Source: Symbiodinium natans
Taxonomy: Eukaryota; Sar; Dinophyceae; Suessiales; Symbiodiniaceae
Direction: 5' to 3'
Length of the DNA stretch: 64,000 bases
NCBI GenBank assembly: GCA_905221605.1
Contig: CAJNDS010002250.1
Span: 324,001-388,000, forward strand
Below the pieces are notes generated by a model. The model saw only the letters and a program-made list of their open reading frames with translations, did not search any database and was not told where the DNA came from. This document shows, piece by piece, positions 38,601 to 41,478 of the stretch. The position numbers were made by a program, and so were the translations under genes. Position 1 is the stretch's first letter; every line of letters begins with the position of its first letter.

Positions 38601-39903
38601 CCAAAAAGGGTACCCCTATTTTTGTAAACCCACATCTTGACAAGAGGCCCTCATCGTCGGAGGATTCCGGATCCTTGGCTCGGGTTGAGGGTCGAAGCTT
38701 AGGGCTTTTGCCATGGTTTTGGGCTTTTTAGTAGCTCAGGTTTAGGTGTTCTTGCTTTTTTTTGTGGTTTCACCTTTTTTTGGCAGGGGTCCCTTCGTTA
38801 GGACCCTCATGAACGCCCCAATCATTGCCGCTACATGTATACAATGGGCAGCAGCCTCAATCTTGAGCCCTAAACCAAGCGAAAGGCTGCAAAGCTGTCC
38901 CTGGTGCAAGCATGCTGCAAACTCGTAGTAGTCCATCAAGGAAACGATCCTGAGAGCTGTCGTTCTCTGGGGCGATTCCAAACTGCAACTTAGGGTTTAG
39001 GGTTCACGGGTAGCCCAAAATATTTCAAGCGGGGTTTATAGTCTTTCAAAGGATGAAAGGGCCCCGCGCACGCAGCGTCCAACCAAATTTTGCTGCGACC
39101 CTTCGGAGACATCAGGAACCTCTCACTGCCACCAGGCAGCTCTGACAGATCTGCATCTGTAAGCTGGGCCTCAACGCAGGCATTCCAAGCCATGAACACG
39201 AACGAACCCCCACAGTCAGGGACTATGAAGAGGTGTTATTCAACCAGCCCCTGCCCGAAAGCGACTCAGACCGAAACCCCAGAGCCCAAAGCCTATACCA
39301 AAGTCTCTCAACCATGGCACTCCCCTCAACCCCTCAAGCCAAGTACAGTTTAGGGCTTAGCGCTGGACCTTAAAATTCGGAGGCTTCGCAACTTAGCAGT
39401 TCACCATATTGCATTGTGTTGTTAGATTGTTGTGGTATTGTGCCATTCTGTTGTGTTGTTGCATGAGCATATTGCTATGCTGTTGTATTGGGCCCTAGAC
39501 CCCAAACACCCTACCTAAACCCTAAACCCTAAACCCTACACCCTATGCCCAAAAAAGACTGCAAGGGTCAGGCCCCGCCTGCACGGACATCGGATCTCTG
39601 CGCCTGGGAGGGGCTCTTGGGCCTTGGGGGGGGCTTAGGATTTGAGGCTTGGGGGGTTTAGGTTGGGATGTTCCCCCCTACACTAACAGGCCTTAATGGG
39701 GATGACAGTTCCAGGGTTTGTGGGCCTTGGAGTTAGGAGTTAGAATCTGGCATGTAAAGGATGGAGGATTCAGGGCCGCAGGGTTCGAAAGTGTTGGGGT
39801 ATCCAGACCCGCACCCCCACCCCGCCCACTCTCCCAGTTCTTTCGTGCAGCCCCGTGGACAGGGAGTCGCGCAGGAAGTCGCAGACATCTGAGCTTTTGG
39901 CAC
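1..39903 (-). CDS. cGMP-dependent protein kinase (PKG), about 40 short exons, 3' end outside window
   Basis: An AGC-family serine/threonine kinase that would be switched on by cGMP. Read on the minus strand, the exons encode four cNMP-binding domains (A 39.9-36.6 kb, B 36.3-33.8, C 33.1-30.0, D 28.4-27.4), then a full kinase domain from 27.2 kb to base 1. Visible kinase motifs, in order: glycine loop GAGAFSTV, YALK lysine, helix C glutamate, YRDLKPEN catalytic loop, DFG, GTPHYMAPE, and an AGC tail REVEPPYAP. Four cNMP domains before the kinase is the layout known from apicomplexan PKGs. Domains B and D carry FGERALL...PRSAT, while A and C are degenerate. From the second exon of domain D onward every exon joins the next in frame. 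Short stretches are not placed: one exon in domain A, part of B, and the C-D linker. The start codon is not identified. One intron (25429-6643) holds another whole gene. PKA and other AGC kinases are less likely because of the four fused cNMP domains. Confidence 0.88.
79..290 (+). repeat. telomere-type TTTAGGG array with variants
   Basis: Tandem TTTAGGG mixed with GAGGGTC, CTTAGGG and one-base variants. It lies in the PKG intron next to the tail exon, so it is interstitial and not a chromosome end. Confidence 0.9.
635..668 (-). CDS. PKG exon: HPYF
   Basis: A 34-nt exon encoding DVFNHPYFEIP(G). GC donor in phase 1 restores glycine with the next exon. Confidence 0.87.
846..884 (-). CDS. PKG exon: RLGAGVNG
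   Basis: Encodes VLKRLGAGVNGLQ, the KR.G....G motif before the last kinase helix. GA donor. Confidence 0.87.
943..1071 (+). repeat. TTTAGGG array
   Basis: About 18 near-perfect heptamers, 60 nt upstream (in transcript sense) of the RLGAGVNG exon of PKG. Confidence 0.95.
1072..1160. mobile_element. MITE-like inverted repeat, family 1, copy 1
   Basis: Left arm TTCCCCCTTATACTAACAG, right arm AGGACTGTTAGCATTTTAGG, about 85 bp, ending in a GGGACATCCCA-like motif. No coding capacity. Confidence 0.72.
1718..1762 (-). CDS. PKG exon: helix H
   Basis: Encodes DEVGRDLIKGLLTQP (DLI..LL). GC donor in phase 0. Confidence 0.87.
3077..3134 (-). CDS. PKG exon: helix G
   Basis: Encodes RQVCSAILRGKLKFPSAYK (IL.G...FP). 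GA donor in phase 0. Confidence 0.87.
3717..3757 (-). CDS. PKG exon: after helix F
   Basis: Encodes VCGYLPFASSLNEP, the G.LPF segment of AGC kinases. GC donor in phase 2. Confidence 0.88.
4074..4142 (-). CDS. PKG exon: helix F
   Basis: Encodes VFQGKGYGVEVDLWSLGIM and LFEF, with the conserved D.WSLG. GC donor in phase 0. Confidence 0.92.
4351..4380 (-). CDS. PKG exon: GTPHYMAPE
   Basis: A 30-nt exon encoding VGTPHYMAPE, the P+1 loop and APE motif. GC donor. Confidence 0.92.
4454..4552. mobile_element. MITE-like inverted repeat, family 1, copy 2
   Basis: TTCCCCCTTATACTGACAG at the left and CTGCTAGTATGAGGGGGAAG at the right, with an AT-rich middle. Confidence 0.75.
4756..4800 (-). CDS. PKG exon: activation loop
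   Basis: Encodes VSKKLGDRESRTYTV, with the candidate activation-loop threonine in TYTV. GC donor. Confidence 0.88.
5509..5535 (-). CDS. PKG exon: DFG motif
   Basis: A 27-nt exon encoding GYVKIIDFG, the magnesium-binding motif. The only GT donor between domain D and the window edge. Confidence 0.9.
6212..6259 (-). CDS. PKG exon: catalytic loop
   Basis: Encodes VVYRDLKPENVMLDQE, the catalytic aspartate loop. GC donor in phase 0. Confidence 0.93.
6583..6642 (-). CDS. PKG exon: helix E, first after the giant intron
   Basis: Encodes MARFYTASILIAVEALWDRN (ARFY is typical of AGC kinases). The usual LH of helix E is LW here. Acceptor CTTAG before A; GC donor. Confidence 0.9.
8497..8589 (-). CDS. 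dehydrogenase exon 31: C-terminus and stop
   Basis: Encodes VIITNLADHIVPLPTDF and a short tail to TAA at 8497-8499. The last codons and the stop read AAA CCC TAA, a telomere-type heptamer. No family motif fixes this tail, so a missed donor after LVQ is possible. Confidence 0.68.
   Translation of the reverse strand: MIITNLADHIVPLPTDFLVQSPAQFGTLKP
8497..24768 (-). CDS. flavocytochrome b2-type L-2-hydroxyacid (lactate) dehydrogenase, 31 exons, nested in a PKG intron
   Basis: Predicted to oxidise L-lactate or a similar 2-hydroxyacid with FMN and pass electrons to a fused cytochrome b5 heme. From the ATG at 24766 the 31 exons total 1461 nt, 486 residues plus stop, close to mature yeast flavocytochrome b2. 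The b5 domain is roughly residues 1-69, with heme ligands His31 (HPGG) and His54 (DPIHP), 23 apart as in the yeast enzyme. A lysine/glutamate-rich linker follows, then the FMN domain from about residue 98. Active-site equivalents are present: Tyr123/124 (AWGYYSSG), Tyr231 (QLYVN), Asp259 (TVDAP), Lys331 (LKGVQ), His355 and Arg358 (SNHGGR), and the phosphate-binding FIDGGVRRG and VGVGRP. Of 30 introns, 16 begin GC, 6 GA and 8 GT. An upstream exon with a targeting peptide may exist, since two bases precede the ATG after the splice acceptor. The boundary between the fourth and fifth exons is the least certain. Confidence 0.92.
8769..8822 (-). CDS. dehydrogenase exon 30: MRLSGT
   Basis: Encodes VMRLSGTPNIPSITEKHA, the MRL.G end of the FMN domain. 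GC donor. Confidence 0.85.
9054..9102 (-). CDS. dehydrogenase exon 29: QDEL
   Basis: Encodes NGIVRMVHMLQDELQM, the C-terminal helix (V..IL.DEL). GA donor. Confidence 0.9.
9545..9594 (-). CDS. dehydrogenase exon 28: VGVGRP
   Basis: Encodes AVGVGRPVLYSLASYG(M), the second FMN phosphate loop (GRP). GT donor. Confidence 0.93.
9952..10029 (-). CDS. dehydrogenase exon 27: FIDGGVRRG
   Basis: Encodes DTFSVFIDGGVRRGGDIF and KAVALGAQ, the FMN phosphate-binding strand. GC donor. Confidence 0.95.
10157..10189 (-). CDS. dehydrogenase exon 26: VLPEVMEGLRE
   Basis: Encodes VLPEVMEGLRE. GC donor. A few linker residues before the next strand may be encoded by an unseen exon. Confidence 0.88.
10434..10464 (-). 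CDS. dehydrogenase exon 25: QLDTCRPGIE
   Basis: Completes GGRQLD and encodes QLDTCRPGIE. GT donor. Confidence 0.93.
10698..10738 (-). CDS. dehydrogenase exon 24: SNHGG catalytic histidine
   Basis: Encodes AGLAGCVLSNHGG(R), with the catalytic His and Arg. GC donor in phase 2. Confidence 0.95.
10878..10928 (-). CDS. dehydrogenase exon 23: LKGVQ lysine
   Basis: Encodes VLLKGVQCAEDAVSAFK. Its lysine contacts the flavin. GC donor. Confidence 0.95.
11183..11218 (-). CDS. dehydrogenase exon 22: DVPWLKSITK
   Basis: Encodes DVPWLKSITKMK. GC donor in phase 0. Confidence 0.9.
11443..11471 (-). CDS. dehydrogenase exon 21: YIDPGLNWE
   Basis: A 29-nt exon encoding YIDPGLNWE (FIDP.L.W). GC donor. Confidence 0.9.
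11981..12031 (-). CDS. dehydrogenase exon 20: GATRAIS
   Basis: Encodes TPKGGVDRSQGATRAI(S), the end of the mobile loop. The only dehydrogenase acceptor followed by C rather than G. GC donor. Confidence 0.85.
12247..12432 (+). repeat. TTTAGGG array
   Basis: About 25 heptamers ending 16 nt from dehydrogenase exon 19. Confidence 0.95.
12448..12500 (-). CDS. dehydrogenase exon 19: NKFTQQGSDVQ
   Basis: Encodes NKFTQQGSDVQGDEEE(A), the start of the variable mobile loop. GC donor in phase 1. A TTTAGGG array follows directly in the intron. Confidence 0.88.
12698..12753 (-). CDS. dehydrogenase exon 18: TVDAP
   Basis: Encodes ALFVTVDAPQLGRREKDM(R), with the catalytic aspartate and the family signature after it. 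GC donor in phase 2. Confidence 0.95.
13020..13062 (-). CDS. dehydrogenase exon 17: AGVK helix
   Basis: Encodes SEEYVKKLEDAGVK, the helix before the TVDAP strand. GT donor. Confidence 0.9.
13599..13652 (-). CDS. dehydrogenase exon 16: QLYVN
   Basis: Encodes TPDQQVFSQLYVNPERS(R), with the second active-site tyrosine. GT donor. Confidence 0.92.
14130..14177 (-). CDS. dehydrogenase exon 15: LPTLSSYTLDE
   Basis: Encodes LPTLSSYTLDEMLAA(R), matching the STLAS.S..EI segment. GA donor. Confidence 0.88.
14654..14685 (-). CDS. dehydrogenase exon 14: AGVPYM
   Basis: Encodes AAKKAGVPYM(L). GC donor in phase 2. Confidence 0.87.
14884..14907 (-). CDS. dehydrogenase exon 13: 24-nt microexon
   Basis: Encodes DGEVAIVK, the GE..I.KAA turn. 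GC donor. Confidence 0.85.
15125..15164 (-). CDS. dehydrogenase exon 12: FTATALAKLAH
   Basis: Encodes YFTATALAKLAHQ, matching the TATALA.L.HP segment lining the FMN site. GC donor. Confidence 0.92.
15930..15951 (-). CDS. dehydrogenase exon 11: 22-nt microexon
   Basis: The shortest exon found here. It encodes (G)VPASLP(L) and is needed to keep phase between its neighbours. CTCAG|G acceptor; GC donor. Confidence 0.82.
16252..16279 (-). CDS. dehydrogenase exon 10: D.TT.ILG
   Basis: A 28-nt exon encoding EIDMTTNIL(G), the D.STT.LG strand. GT donor in phase 1. Confidence 0.88.
16564..16611 (-). CDS. dehydrogenase exon 9: AFQRI..RPR
   Basis: Encodes AFQRITMRPRILVNVR. GA donor in phase 0. Confidence 0.9.
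16793..16866. mobile_element. MITE-like inverted repeat, family 1, copy 3 (short)
   Basis: ACTAACAGTCCTTAGCAG against AGGACTGTTGGTAAAAGGGG. The left arm has lost its CCCCCTTAT part. Confidence 0.7.
17323..17397 (-). CDS. dehydrogenase exon 8: AWGYYSSG
   Basis: Encodes VMEPQAWGYYSSGGDDEITL and RDNHL. It holds the active-site tyrosine region and the DDE.T...N signature. GC donor. Confidence 0.93.
17558..17603 (-). CDS. dehydrogenase exon 7: start of FMN domain
   Basis: Encodes NAMLNSFDFESVARE, the LN..DFE..A. opening of FMN-dependent 2-hydroxyacid dehydrogenases. GT donor. Confidence 0.9.
17795..17905 (+). repeat. CCCTAAA array
   Basis: Heptamers in the opposite orientation, just after dehydrogenase exon 6. 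Confidence 0.9.
17912..17955 (-). CDS. dehydrogenase exon 6: acidic linker
   Basis: Encodes AEEELEEFKKPPLP(L), the KPPL lead-in to the FMN domain. GA donor in phase 2. Confidence 0.82.
18700..19030 (+). repeat. local tandem duplications
   Basis: A unit of about 93 bp (GACACTGGTATTTACAGCAT) is repeated from about 18706 to 18890, and CGCTGTGCGCAGTGTTTTCG occurs twice (18934 and 19009). Overlapping open frames here are by-products. Confidence 0.75.
19418..19482 (-). CDS. unassigned exon-like segment near 19.45 kb
   Basis: CCCAG|G acceptor, then FFNAAEDQGTTSRAGVARGA and on to STK. Phase does not join the 19.7-kb segment directly. Confidence 0.35.
19665..19762 (-). CDS. unassigned exon-like segment (GSGDYITGAKPNTWTVDEDC)
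   Basis: Between an AAG|G acceptor and a GC donor, one frame reads GFGSGDYITGAKPNTWTV, then DEDCKLVSYNFFSIG: a normal protein composition with GC-rich third positions like the proven exons. It is not part of any flavocytochrome b2 I know. It may belong to a further nested gene or an inserted domain. Confidence 0.45.
19928..20036 (-). CDS. unassigned exon-like segment near 20 kb
   Basis: Two frames are open. One reads NGGGSVKGCVRGLACDGTP and continues to VEVFTNTEGW; the other begins MPSMVADPSKAASVGSRVMV. I cannot say which is translated. It is probably upstream of the 19.7-kb segment in the same unknown gene. Confidence 0.35.
21566..21994 (-). CDS. His/Lys-rich secreted protein, intronless, inside a dehydrogenase intron
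   Basis: A 142-residue frame from an ATG in CGCCATGG context. Residues 1-20 form a hydrophobic signal peptide (ALWLPAVLWCLV) ending near AGTSA. A histidine cluster (GHSHGHHGHH, then GSHSH) could bind metal. The second half is strongly basic (ARLQARRKRKQAK; KKQHKKEKKVKK). No family was recognised. It lies wholly between the linker exons of the dehydrogenase, on the same strand, in a patch free of telomere-type repeats. A second overlapping frame (21540-22265) is longer but less protein-like. A chance ORF is possible; the signal peptide followed by ordered composition argues for a gene. Confidence 0.6.
   Translation of the reverse strand: MVRALWLPAVLWCLVRCVAGTSACQADSEHSSALQTSLKDLRGHSHGHHGHHQAMDGSHSHLKTKKHKAAKRKARLQARRKRKQAKLAKSHLNHLNHSEPWHAAELLNEERQETEVARAVRKSAKAKKQHKKEKKVKKTHVS
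22305..22349 (-). CDS. dehydrogenase exon 5: lysine-rich linker
   Basis: Encodes AHKPAPKKKKAASAE. It sits between the b5 and FMN exons, is in phase with both, and matches the charged hinge usual there. GC donor. Confidence 0.68.
23079..23117 (-). CDS. dehydrogenase exon 4: end of b5 domain
   Basis: Encodes DIMDKLLKPSLQL. A GA donor after CTT keeps phase; a GC donor 5 nt further on is an alternative. Confidence 0.7.
23560..23610 (-). CDS. dehydrogenase exon 3: second b5 heme ligand
   Basis: Encodes DAAGMDATAIFDPIHPK, with the second axial histidine 23 residues after the first. GA donor. Confidence 0.9.
23630..23814 (+). repeat. TTTAGGG array
   Basis: About 24 heptamers with some TCTAGGG variants, 20 nt from dehydrogenase exon 3. 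Confidence 0.95.
24272..24328 (-). CDS. dehydrogenase exon 2: b5 heme ligand HPGG
   Basis: Encodes AYDLTKFAKVHPGGAKLIT, with the first heme-ligand histidine. GT donor. Confidence 0.92.
24707..24768 (-). CDS. dehydrogenase exon 1: cytochrome b5 start
   Basis: After CCCCAG come GT and an ATG; the exon then reads MEEVAKHNTKEDCWVVLYGK, the classic b5 opening. GT donor. The AG two bases before GTATG could take a cis exon or the spliced leader. Confidence 0.9.
25430..25476 (-). CDS. PKG exon: helix D, last before the giant intron
   Basis: Encodes ELWSALRKLPVMLSR. CCAG|G acceptor; GA donor after AGG in phase 0. The next PKG exon is 18.8 kb away. Confidence 0.87.
25681..25745 (-). CDS. PKG exon: hinge strands
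   Basis: Encodes YMVAVFETRTCVSMLTEILA then G(G), beta strands 4-5 and the hinge. GA donor splits the second glycine. Confidence 0.88.
26115..26176 (-). CDS. PKG exon: helix C
   Basis: Encodes EMQTECDILAENDHPFILLL(R), with the helix C glutamate and the HPF turn. GC donor in phase 2. Confidence 0.9.
26449..26509 (-). CDS. PKG exon: catalytic lysine
   Basis: Encodes KSGAKYALKTCKRTLSGKMP. The YALK lysine is the ATP-anchoring residue. GC donor. Confidence 0.9.
26606..26704. mobile_element. MITE-like inverted repeat, family 1, copy 4
   Basis: GCTCCCCTTCATACTAGCAG at the left and ATCTGCTAGTTTAAGTGGGG at the right, in the intron after the PKG glycine-loop exon. Confidence 0.75.
26730..26812 (+). 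repeat. CCCTAAA array
   Basis: Opposite-orientation heptamers directly after the PKG glycine-loop exon, in the same intron as a MITE copy. Confidence 0.9.
26835..26911 (-). CDS. PKG exon: kinase glycine loop
   Basis: Encodes VTLHDLKPMNF then LGAGAFSTVRLVEH(R), the ATP-binding loop. GC donor in phase 2. Confidence 0.92.
27126..27180 (-). CDS. PKG exon: link from cNMP-D to kinase
   Basis: Encodes QIITAKMRKDLEYRISIQ. GA donor in phase 0 joins VTLHDLK of the kinase N-lobe. Confidence 0.85.
27422..27471 (-). CDS. PKG exon: end of cNMP-D
   Basis: Encodes VSSDRVELWTLEKSVF(K), the L.LW.L....F closing segment. GC donor in phase 2. Confidence 0.85.
27694..27738 (-). CDS. PKG exon: cNMP-D phosphate-binding cassette
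   Basis: Encodes ERALLFDEPRSATVQ with the canonical Glu and Arg of a cGMP site. GC donor. Confidence 0.88.
27862..27915 (-). CDS. PKG exon: cNMP-D VTIDGKKIRTQ
   Basis: Encodes VTIDGKKIRTQGKNASFG. GA donor in phase 0 puts FG directly before ERALL of the next exon, restoring FGERALL. Confidence 0.88.
28073..28119 (-). CDS. PKG exon: cNMP-D barrel
   Basis: Encodes ESGNHFFVIVKGEVT, the G..G..FF.IV.GEV core. CAG|G acceptor; GC donor after ACA. Confidence 0.88.
28315..28373 (-). CDS. PKG exon: cNMP-D GEVVIRQG
   Basis: Encodes SLQSSHRSLGEVVIRQGRI(G). GA donor leaves a single G that completes a glycine with the next exon. The 5' boundary has alternatives 10 and 15 nt downstream. Confidence 0.82.
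29206..29265 (-). CDS. probable PKG exon: C-D linker
   Basis: Frame RFAQKMLAVKKAIGDVFS is a plausible linker helix. Its donor and its join to domain D are unresolved. Confidence 0.42.
29984..30023 (-). CDS. PKG exon: end of cNMP-C
   Basis: Encodes ERLDLVAGEEGAK after an AG|G acceptor, with a GC donor. It continues the closing helix of domain C. Confidence 0.62.
30062..30174. mobile_element. MITE-like element with GGGGGGTTT ends
   Basis: Starts GGGGGGTTTAGGAAAAATAA and ends TTCGGAAACCCCCC, an imperfect terminal inverted repeat around an AT-rich core. The end motif is shared with the 41.2-kb element and a related piece near 38470-38636. Confidence 0.6.
30619..30680 (-). CDS. PKG exon: degenerate cNMP-C cassette
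   Basis: Encodes VMQHQRHNSLPAETMSGPLV then a split Met codon. It aligns with AL...PR.ATV.A but lacks most ligand contacts, as in the inactive third domain of apicomplexan PKGs. GT donor chosen for phase. Confidence 0.68.
30876..30926 (-). CDS. PKG exon: cNMP-C IVLPGQAFE
   Basis: Encodes DHANPDQPIVLPGQAFE, the L.PG..FGE position. GC donor in phase 0. Confidence 0.75.
31968..32024 (-). CDS. PKG exon: cNMP-C barrel
   Basis: Encodes VPAGSLIEAARNSDFLLLA, matching VPAG..I...G..DF..L..G. The 3' boundary could lie 3-12 nt either way. Confidence 0.7.
32251..32302 (-). CDS. PKG exon: cNMP-C helix
   Basis: Encodes FAVSQQSAILKNMKMME, the helix before the barrel. AG|G acceptor; GC donor in phase 0. Confidence 0.78.
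32656..32830 (+). repeat. GA-rich microsatellite
   Basis: (GA)n passing into GAGACA and GAGAAGAGAGG repeats, in a PKG intron. Confidence 0.93.
33044..33085 (-). CDS. PKG exon: start of cNMP-C
   Basis: Encodes KSVVGPDLLVYLS(R). CAG|G acceptor and GC donor in phase 2; the split arginine codon is completed by the next exon. Confidence 0.72.
33289..33361 (-). CDS. probable PKG exon: leucine-rich helix between B and C
   Basis: Frame PMYLAAQAELLRLEAENLRL continuing AAVK looks like a short coiled coil. Boundaries are tentative. Confidence 0.5.
33564..33625 (-). CDS. probable PKG exon: B-C linker
   Basis: AAG|G acceptor and a strong GTGAGT donor. In the phase left by the previous exon it reads CQTPSELELKIQAKAETPSM. 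Linker sequence gives no family support. Confidence 0.5.
33852..33952 (-). CDS. PKG exon: cNMP-B phosphate-binding cassette
   Basis: Encodes GVGTLAGDYFGERALL followed by HRAPRSATVVAETEAIL. The intact FGERALL...PRSAT signature indicates a functional cGMP site. One of few GT donors in this gene. Confidence 0.85.
34636..34662 (-). CDS. PKG exon: cNMP-B VVAKGELST
   Basis: Nine codons, VVAKGELST, matching the FY.V..GEL strand. CAG|G acceptor; GC donor. The residues just before it (D.FY) are not placed. Confidence 0.75.
35346..35416 (+). repeat. TTTAGGG array
   Basis: Ten perfect heptamers in the cNMP-B region of PKG. Confidence 0.95.
35906..35935 (-). CDS. probable PKG exon: cNMP-B RQD turn
   Basis: Frame VTGMRQDAES resembles the I.RQGD.G turn expected here. 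The acceptor AAG|C and the donor are poor, and the join to the next exon is not resolved. Confidence 0.45.
36276..36344 (-). CDS. PKG exon: start of cNMP-B
   Basis: Encodes DCVSFFKGLPPRQIELLSS and AIVE, the amphipathic start of a cNMP domain (FF..L...Q...L). GA donor in phase 0. Confidence 0.85.
36572..36601 (-). CDS. PKG exon: A-B linker
   Basis: Ten codons, ERLRENRKLL, like the basic ENR..L linker between tandem cNMP domains. CAG|G acceptor; GA donor after CTG. Confidence 0.75.
36821..36896 (-). CDS. PKG exon: end of cNMP-A
   Basis: Encodes SSSVYPCVKSGLWGADG and QKIQQMLT, corresponding to the ATV.A....LW.LDR..F segment that closes a cNMP domain. GA donor. Confidence 0.82.
37320..37660 (+). 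repeat. TTTAGGG arrays flanking a PKG exon
   Basis: Perfect and degenerate heptamers lie on both sides of the 41-nt exon at 37435-37475. Confidence 0.88.
37435..37475 (-). CDS. PKG exon: degenerate cNMP-A phosphate cassette
   Basis: Encodes GRGCTFGWNFLMK(Q). It occupies the FGE..ALL position, but Glu is replaced by Trp and the Arg of PR.AT is missing, so cGMP binding by domain A is doubtful. GC donor in phase 2. Confidence 0.8.
37976..38008 (-). CDS. PKG exon: cNMP-A VRIDGTPVATL
   Basis: Eleven codons matching the V.IDG..VATL strand pair of cNMP domains. AG|G acceptor and GC donor, both in phase 0. Confidence 0.82.
38313..38368 (-). CDS. PKG exon: cNMP-A beta barrel
   Basis: Encodes GVGSASGYIFVVDNGSFE, the first strands of the cNMP barrel (compare G..G..FFIV..G.F). 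Acceptor GCAG before A, which is unusual here; GC donor. Confidence 0.82.
38919..38949 (-). CDS. PKG exon: cNMP-A IVSLMDYYEF
   Basis: Encodes IVSLMDYYEF after an AG|G acceptor, with a GC donor. A small exon carrying the following glycine turn was not found between here and 38368. Confidence 0.72.
39138..39169 (-). CDS. PKG exon: cNMP-A helix
   Basis: Encodes AQLTDADLSEL. GC donor after CT, so the split leucine codon is completed by the first G of the next exon. Confidence 0.78.
39664..39716. mobile_element. MITE-like element, family 1, left half only
   Basis: GATGTTCCCCCCTACACTAA with the usual inner CCTTAATGGGGAT. No right arm follows. Confidence 0.6.
39845..39903 (-). CDS. PKG exon: start of cNMP-A
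   Basis: Encodes SSDVCDFLRDSLSTGLH, the helix that opens the first cNMP domain. Acceptor CAG before GT; GA donor after CAC. It joins the next exon in frame. Confidence 0.75.
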
Positions 39904-40798
39904 CTGGGGCAGTTCGGACCCCCAAACAACGAAAAAAAAAGAAACAATACATAGAAATGTGTTGGCGGCATAGGTGGGAGCTTAACAGGCTTTACTAGAG
40001 GACCCACTCCTCTACTCCCCCACTTTGTGCCAGCAAGTTTAGGCCTAGGACTGCAGTGCCTGGTGATCCTTCAGAAAGAAACCTGAAGCCCCTAAGCTCA
40101 GGTAAAATCTTCTCCAGGGAGGGTTTGGGGTTCAGGGCTTGGGGTTTTCCAACCCGGAATCGTTTTTTGGTGCAAGGGGCCCCGAGACTTCCGTCGCGTC
40201 TGAAGTCGCCGGGAGCCTGCAAAAGGATTTCTGTGCTATTTCGCGGGGCTGAGCTAAACTATGCGTCCTTCTGCTCCTAAAAACTAAAAGAATGTAGACG
40301 CACATGTATATATGTAGACACATAATCTATGTGTATATATTTATATATACAGGGAGTTATGAAGTGCCTATAGCTTAGGCCCTTAGATCAACTCCCGCAA
40401 GCAGGGTTTCAGAGTTGTGGCATCAAGGCCAGGGCGTTGGGCAGTTCATGGGATTTAGGGTTTAGGGTTTAGGGTTTAGGATTTAGGGCTTAGGGGTTAG
40501 GGTTTAGCGTTTAGCCTTTAGGGTTTAGGGGGGTCCGCACTTAGAGAAGTGACAAGCCTACCAAAAAACGAAAAATGTACCTGGACACAAAGCAAGAACA
40601 AGAATGACTCAAAGAAAACTACCCATCCAGCAACCCCTTTGCCCTCTATACCCGAAAACTTAAACCGTAAACTTACTCATTCTTATCTGGAACTGAGAGA
40701 ACGACGTGCCTTATGTCCATGCCCCCCTCCCTGTCTAGCCCTTGAAGAAGTATCTTAGGGCCACCCCATTCGAGCAAAGTCAACCCCAAGCCACGGGC

Positions 40799-40859
40799 CT
40801 TGAGGCGTCGACTGCGGCCGCAGGCTGACGGTGCCCAGCTGCTGCGTGTTTCGCACGAC
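40799..40859 (-). CDS. possible upstream PKG exon
   Basis: Open frame VVRNTQQLGTVSLRPQSTPQ lies upstream of domain A, on the right strand, in a repeat-free patch with PKG-like codon use. Boundaries and membership are guesses. Confidence 0.35.
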
Positions 40860-41149
40860 TCGGGGCGCCAAGATCTTCGAAGTCCCCCCAACAGCCCAAG
40901 CTTCCTCAAGGCTTCCTCAACTCGAAGTCCTCTCAACCCGGGCTTTCTTTGAGGGGACCTCCCAGCTTCGGGTTGCGCTCTGCCGGGGTGCATGGGCCGG
41001 CTTTTGAACGGTTTTCTTGGGCAAGTGAGGTTTCGGGCTTGGTCTCTCGACATTCTCGCAGTTCCCCTCGCAAGCACCTTTTGTACGGTTTTAGGTTGCG
41101 GTGGTTCGCCAAACTCGCCCCATCCACCAATCACTGACATTCCATCCCA

Positions 41150-41247
41150 AATGGGGGCTTCCGAAATTATACCTTCTAAGGGAATCCTACTATTTGGGGG
41201 GGCTATCTTAAGGGGTCCCTTAAGGGGTCCCCCCATTTTCGTAAACC
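41150..41247. mobile_element. MITE-like element, family 2
   Basis: Internal AGGGAATCCTACTATTTGGG and AAGGGGTCCCTTAAGGGGTC palindrome, ending in CCATTTTCGTAAACCCCCC. A related piece lies at 19818-19884. Confidence 0.6.
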
Positions 41248-41340
41248 CCCCCAAACCCAGGCCGCAATGAGGGCAAGCTGCCGGACGGCCGATCGCTCGG
41301 CGCGGAACTCTGCACCTCCTTCGCAGAGGTTTCCTGGCGG

Positions 41341-41478
41341 CTGGGGTTTAGGGGGTTCAGGGGGTTCAGGGGGTTTAGGGGGTTTAGGGGGTTTAGGGGC
41401 TTTAGGGGGTTTAGGGGGTTTAGGGGGTTTAGGGGGTTTAGGGGGTTTAGGGGGTTTAGGGGGTTTAGGGTTTAGGGA
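41341..41478 (+). repeat. variant array, unit GGGGGTTTA
   Basis: A 9-bp version of the heptamer. It leaves all frames open, so the two strands read as GGL and KPP repeats that are not genes. Confidence 0.9.
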
